From a bacterium (lineage in GTDB: Bacteria; Chloroflexota; Dormibacteria; Aeolococcales; Bog-877), in assembly GCA_021795235.1 (NCBI GenBank), contig JAJYPP010000036.1:1-34489 (forward strand): 34,489 bases of DNA, given 5' to 3'. Within the stretch, counting starts at the first letter, position 1, and the number at the start of each line of letters is the position of its first letter. Of the stretch, positions 31,812-34,489 are shown piece by piece. The position numbers and the translations under genes are program-made. The notes under the pieces are model-generated. The model had not been told where the DNA came from. It worked only from the letters and a program-made list of their open reading frames with translations, and did no database searches.

Positions 31812-32369
31812 TCAGGAGGCGCTGTGAAGTCGCTCGACGGGCCAGATGGGGGAGGAGGAGCCGCCGCCTGAGTAGCCGAGCAGATCCCCAGCCGAGTGGA
31901 CGCGCGAATAGAAGCCTCGCGTGTGCGGCGACCTGCCCAACCGCAGCCCGGTGAAGTCGAAGTGATGGGTCCACTCGTGGATCAGGGTGGAGGTGAATGC
32001 GCCCGGTGCCAGCACTTGGCACCGGATGGCGGTGCGATGGTAGATCCGGATCCCGCATCGTTCCGGCATCGCCGCCGGCCGGGGGATCCGGCAGCGGTAG
32101 TAGCCATAGGTCTTCTGCACGAGGCGGCCTTCCTCATTGGTCGCGTGGGTCTGGGCCCGATCCGCCACGGTGAGCTTGCAGGTGGGCAGCTCAAAGCTCT
32201 CGTTCAGCATCTCCAGCAGGGCTGACCCGATCATCTCGCGCTCGTGCCTGGTCTCGCTGGCCAGGAGCGCCTGGACCAGGATCTGGCCGGCCACGGGGGG
32301 GCGGTGGGGCAGCGCCAGGACCTCCTGGCTGCGTGCGTAGTCCGCAGATGAACACCTCGAACGGCCCAT
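31812..32369 (-). CDS. Putative zinc metallopeptidase-like protein (HEWTH motif)
   Basis: Residues 131-135 read HEWTH (within STLIHEWTHHFDF), a HExxH zinc motif in a helix. Downstream Tyr, His and Asp residues (FYSRVHSAGDLLG) could provide a third ligand. The preceding segment GIRIYHRTAIRCQVLAPGAFTSTLIHEWTHHFD resembles SprT-like or gluzincin folds with a beta strand before the helix. No signal peptide is seen, so a cytoplasmic role is likely. Length is 185 residues. I do not recognise a named family. It is the first gene of a minus-strand cluster, 67 bases before the copper lipoprotein. Confidence 0.65.
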   Translation of the reverse strand: MGRSRCSSADYARSQEVLALPHRPPVAGQILVQALLASETRHEREMIGSALLEMLNESFELPTCKLTVADRAQTHATNEEGRLVQKTYGYYRCRIPRPAAMPERCGIRIYHRTAIRCQVLAPGAFTSTLIHEWTHHFDFTGLRLGRSPHTRGFYSRVHSAGDLLGYSGGGSSSPIWPVERLHSAS

Positions 32370-32685
32370 GATCGAATGCCAGTTTATCGGCCCCAGCTGG
32401 CTTCCAGCATGGGCAGGGCCTCGGTGGTCGCGCGGATACCGAAGTCGGCTACGGCCTATGCCGATGACCGGGGCTTCGACAGTGAGTCTCCGCCGCCTCG
32501 ACTCTGGCTGATGGTCGCCGATGGCGCGCTGGCCAGCCGTCCGGGCGCCTGGTGGGTGGCGGGCCCCGGTCGGCTGGCATGTTTGGCAGTCCCGAATGCC
32601 CGTGGCAGAGACCCTGGGAACGCCAGGCGCCGGCCAATCGGTTCCCGCCTGAGACTAATGCTGCCCATGTAGCGTCCTATCCGAC
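32370..32685. other. 316-bp divergent gap between the HEWTH gene and the ECF sigma gene
   Basis: Promoters for both divergent transcripts must lie here. I found no convincing GGAAC/CGTC pair of the ECF type or sigma-70 pair at proper spacing. An open frame at 32376-32672 has no recognisable features and is not called. Confidence 0.4.
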
Positions 32686-33234
32686 GTGGAAGTGGAGCAG
32701 CTCATGGTTATCCGGGGCACCAGCGACCTCGACCTCGCTCGCCTGGGTGACCAGGAGGCGATGGCTCGATTGCTTGAACCGCTCCTGGATCCCGGATACC
32801 GCCTGGCCTACGCGATCCTCCGGCGGCGTGAGGCGGCCCAGGATGCTCTCCAGGACTCTTGCCTCAATGCGATGCGCGCCCTGCCCCGCTTCCATGGCGC
32901 CCGGGACCGCCTTCGACCCTGGTTCCTGACCATCGTCGCCAACAACTGCCGGTCCCAATTGCGTCGCCCGTTCTTTCGCTGGCTGCCCCTGCCAGAGTCG
33001 GCGGGGCATGAGGATCACGCTGAGCGAGTTGCGATGCACCATGACCTGGCCCAGGGGCTGGGAGCACTCCGCCCCAAGCACCGCCAGGCGCTGGCCCTCT
33101 TCTACTACCTGGACCTACCTTTGGCCGAGGTCGCAGAAGTCCTTGGGCTTTCAGAGCCAGCGGCCAAGTCTCGGCTCTACCGCGCAGTCGGAGAACTGCG
33201 CAAGCGGCTCCAAGCAGTGGAGGGCGACACATGA
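32686..33234 (+). CDS. ECF-subfamily RNA polymerase sigma factor
   Basis: Region 2 is visible as YRLAYAILRRREAAQDALQDSCLNAMRALPRF followed by RPWFLTIVANNCRSQLRR, which binds the -10 element and core polymerase. Region 4 is LRPKHRQALALFYYLDLPLAEVAEVLGLSEPAAKSRLYRAVGELRKRL, the helix-turn-helix for the -35 element. At 182 residues with no region 1 or 3 this is an ECF (group 4) factor. GTG 32686 gives the longest form; ATG 32704 would give MVIRGTSDLDLARLGDQEAM and fits the family better. Its stop overlaps the start of the membrane partner, which is probably its regulator. Confidence 0.92.
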   Translation: MEVEQLMVIRGTSDLDLARLGDQEAMARLLEPLLDPGYRLAYAILRRREAAQDALQDSCLNAMRALPRFHGARDRLRPWFLTIVANNCRSQLRRPFFRWLPLPESAGHEDHAERVAMHHDLAQGLGALRPKHRQALALFYYLDLPLAEVAEVLGLSEPAAKSRLYRAVGELRKRLQAVEGDT

Positions 33235-34310
33235 GCGAGCAGATCGAGGAGCGCATCCGGAGTGCTTTTGAGCGCGAGTACCAGCCCCCTGCCATGGACC
33301 TCCGTCAGATGCTGCGGCCATCCGGGCCCAGGCCGAGACGGCGGGTCGGAGTCCCGATCCGGGTGGGGGCGCTGGTGGCGGTGGCGGCGCTGGTGGCGGT
33401 CGCGATCAGCCTGCCCAGAGTCGTGAGCCACTCCCCGCGCCCGACCGCTGGCTCGCGGTTCTCCCATGTGATCCCCGACTACGGCTATGTGGTGGTCGCC
33501 AGCGCCCAAAACCTGAGCGGCAAGGGCGGGAAGCAGGAACTGGGCGTGGTGCCGCCGGGACGCGCCTACGGTCTCAACTTCCAGGCCTACTGCACAGGGC
33601 CAAGCCTGCGCACCACTACCTATACCGTCGCCAAGACATCCGCCTGGAACGACCTGATCCTGGGGGTGTTCAGCTCCGATGGCCACGTCCAAGAGGGGCA
33701 GACAGCGCCCAGGGCGTTCGTGCGCAACTGCGCGGCGCTGGTCGGCACTCAAGCTGGCGGCGGCAGCTCCGGCACCACCTCCGCGGCGGGTTCCCAGCCG
33801 GAGCCGGTGTTCGTGGTGGCCGCGCCCGGGATCGCCTGGCGCGTGACGCTCGAGGTGTACCGCAAGCAGGGAGCCCCGCCCCATCTGCCGACGACGCTAG
33901 GCACGTGCCGCGCCCGCGGCAGCCAGGACATCCCTTGGTCCTGGTCACCTGGTTCCAAGTCTGGTTCCGGGAGGGAGATCAGCCTGCAACCCACACTTGA
34001 CCCGAGGATCTCCAAGTGCCATCTGACGGTTCCGGTCAGGCTCGGCCTCTACTACGGGGGTACCACAGATCCACTGCGAGTCTCCGGCAACCTACACCTG
34101 GCTACCCTCGCCGGCTCGTATGGCGGTAACCCGCCGTTCCCCAAGCTGACATGGCGGTGGAGCAACTGGTGTGGGCCCCGGCGGCCGGTCCAGGCGGTCT
34201 TCTTCGGCCCGGGCGGCGCGGTCATCGTGGACACCACCGCACCCGTGCCGACTCCGTCGTGCGTGGACCCCTCCCTGCCTTCTCGGCTGGTCTCGGTCTC
34301 AGCGAGGTGA
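33231..34310 (+). CDS. Single-pass membrane protein, probable regulator (anti-sigma-like) of the ECF factor
   Basis: The start overlaps the sigma gene (ATGA). A ~40-residue cytoplasmic N-terminus (MSEQIEERIRSAFEREYQPPAMD) is followed by a positively charged stretch and one membrane helix (about residues 44-62), leaving ~295 residues outside. The outer domain has several cysteines (CTGPS, NCAAL, GTCRA, KCHLT, NWCGP, SCVDP) suggesting disulfides, and a Gly/Ser-rich stretch. Position, topology and N-terminus resemble anti-sigma factors, but the zinc motif HxxxCxxC of the common ZAS class is absent. The function of the outer domain is not recognised. Secretion-like disulfide-rich sensing is inference. 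Confidence 0.7.
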   Translation: MSEQIEERIRSAFEREYQPPAMDLRQMLRPSGPRPRRRVGVPIRVGALVAVAALVAVAISLPRVVSHSPRPTAGSRFSHVIPDYGYVVVASAQNLSGKGGKQELGVVPPGRAYGLNFQAYCTGPSLRTTTYTVAKTSAWNDLILGVFSSDGHVQEGQTAPRAFVRNCAALVGTQAGGGSSGTTSAAGSQPEPVFVVAAPGIAWRVTLEVYRKQGAPPHLPTTLGTCRARGSQDIPWSWSPGSKSGSGREISLQPTLDPRISKCHLTVPVRLGLYYGGTTDPLRVSGNLHLATLAGSYGGNPPFPKLTWRWSNWCGPRRPVQAVFFGPGGAVIVDTTAPVPTPSCVDPSLPSRLVSVSAR

Positions 34311-34367
34311 GAGTGGCACGACCTGGGTCCGCTTCCGGCAAGAAGGCGCCTTGGGTAGTGGGCGGAG

Positions 34368-34385
34368 CGCCGGGATAAACCGGCG
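34368..34385 (+). other. Hairpin with GATAAA loop before the terminal frame
   Basis: CGCCGG (34368-34373) pairs perfectly with CCGGCG (34380-34385) across GATAAA. It lies 12 bases before the ATG of the last partial frame. It may be part of a structured intron RNA. Confidence 0.35.
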
Positions 34386-34396
34386 AGAAGAAGGAG

Positions 34397-34489
34397 ATGG
34401 AAAAGCTCTACATCGAAGGGCCAGCGACCCACGGTGGCCCCGGGCCATGCGTCAGCGCCCGCAAGGGCGAGGGCGAAGCACTGGCAGGG
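34397..34489 (+). CDS. Start of a small frame like those preceding group II intron reverse transcriptases (3' truncated)
   Basis: The frame from ATG 34397 reads MEKLYIEGPATHGGPGPCV, then SARKGEGEALAG, and leaves the window open. This strongly resembles the recurrent short hypothetical protein of the type GLASHTGPESCVxxRKxxGEALTGVRAGRVLS, annotated just upstream of group II intron reverse transcriptase/maturase genes. Conserved elements are the H-x-GP-x-x-CV core, R-K/E-G and GEALxG. The recurrence may reflect conserved intron RNA rather than a protein. The AAGGAG lies directly against the ATG. No reverse transcriptase is visible because the window ends; identification is from recalled pattern only. 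Confidence 0.5.
   Translation, partial: MEKLYIEGPATHGGPGPCVSARKGEGEALAG

Noticed and set aside
32440-32520. Possible tRNA-like segment (GGCTTCGACAGTGAGTCTCC)
   Set aside because: No acceptor-stem partner or anticodon arm could be formed; not a tRNA.
32376-32672. 98-codon open frame in the gap before the sigma factor
   Set aside because: No motif, poor ribosome binding site and position in a promoter-bearing divergent gap; not supportable as a gene.
1-34489. CRISPR arrays, rRNA or tRNA genes
   Set aside because: No regularly spaced repeats and no rRNA or tRNA signature sequences were seen on either strand.

Overview
The window is high-GC, gene-dense bacterial chromosome dominated by single-copy housekeeping genes. 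It follows two classic conserved gene strings: (tail of an upstream gene)-smc-ftsY-ylxM-ffh-rpsP-khpA-rimM-trmD-rplS, and topA-hslV-hslU then rpsB-tsf-pyrH-frr-uppS-cdsA-dxr-rseP-ispG. In Bacillus-like genomes these strings lie in the same relative order, so this is a compacted version of an old arrangement. Strong GC bias, frequent GTG/TTG starts, a short EF-Ts, hslVU, the MEP isoprenoid genes and Ala/Pro/Glu tails on ribosomal proteins suggest a Terrabacteria-type lineage, for example Dormibacterota/Chloroflexota or a deep Actinomycetota. The sequence alone does not settle the phylum, and no rRNA or tRNA gene was seen.

Layout. Positions 1-4865 hold an Arg-rich C-terminal tail, smc and ftsY. 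Positions 4866-9187 are an accessory island that separates ftsY from ylxM-ffh. It carries a decayed IS607-type tnpA, an apparently intact tnpB whose 3' end folds like an omega RNA, about 800 bp without recognisable genes, a VapBC toxin-antitoxin pair, a palindromic repeat with an extra half-site, a frameshifted tyrosine-recombinase N-terminus and a frameshifted Tn3-type transposase N-terminus. A 32-bp perfect inverted repeat brackets the whole island. Positions 9188-13411 resume the SRP and ribosome-maturation operon. A CpaE/TadZ-like protein with a degenerate P-loop follows (13477-14619), then ferredoxin-NADP reductase on the minus strand, divergent from topA.

Positions 15598-19871 encode topoisomerase I and the HslVU protease. 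A GNAT protein lies convergent to hslU. Positions 21039-28988 are a nearly gap-free operon for translation (S2, EF-Ts, RRF), UMP kinase, undecaprenyl and phospholipid precursors, the MEP pathway and a site-2 protease. The leader before rpsB is strongly structured and contains a copy of the rpsB start-codon region. Positions 29237-32369 are a minus-strand cluster: a HExxH protein, a copper lipoprotein, an aminotransferase and a C26 amidohydrolase. Positions 32686-34310 are an ECF sigma factor with a co-translated single-pass membrane partner. The final 93 bases begin a small frame resembling those found ahead of group II intron reverse transcriptases.

The most novel-looking elements are the island with its solo TnpB/omega-RNA unit, the TGTGACAG palindrome beside the recombinase remnant, and the possible RNA switch in the rpsB leader.
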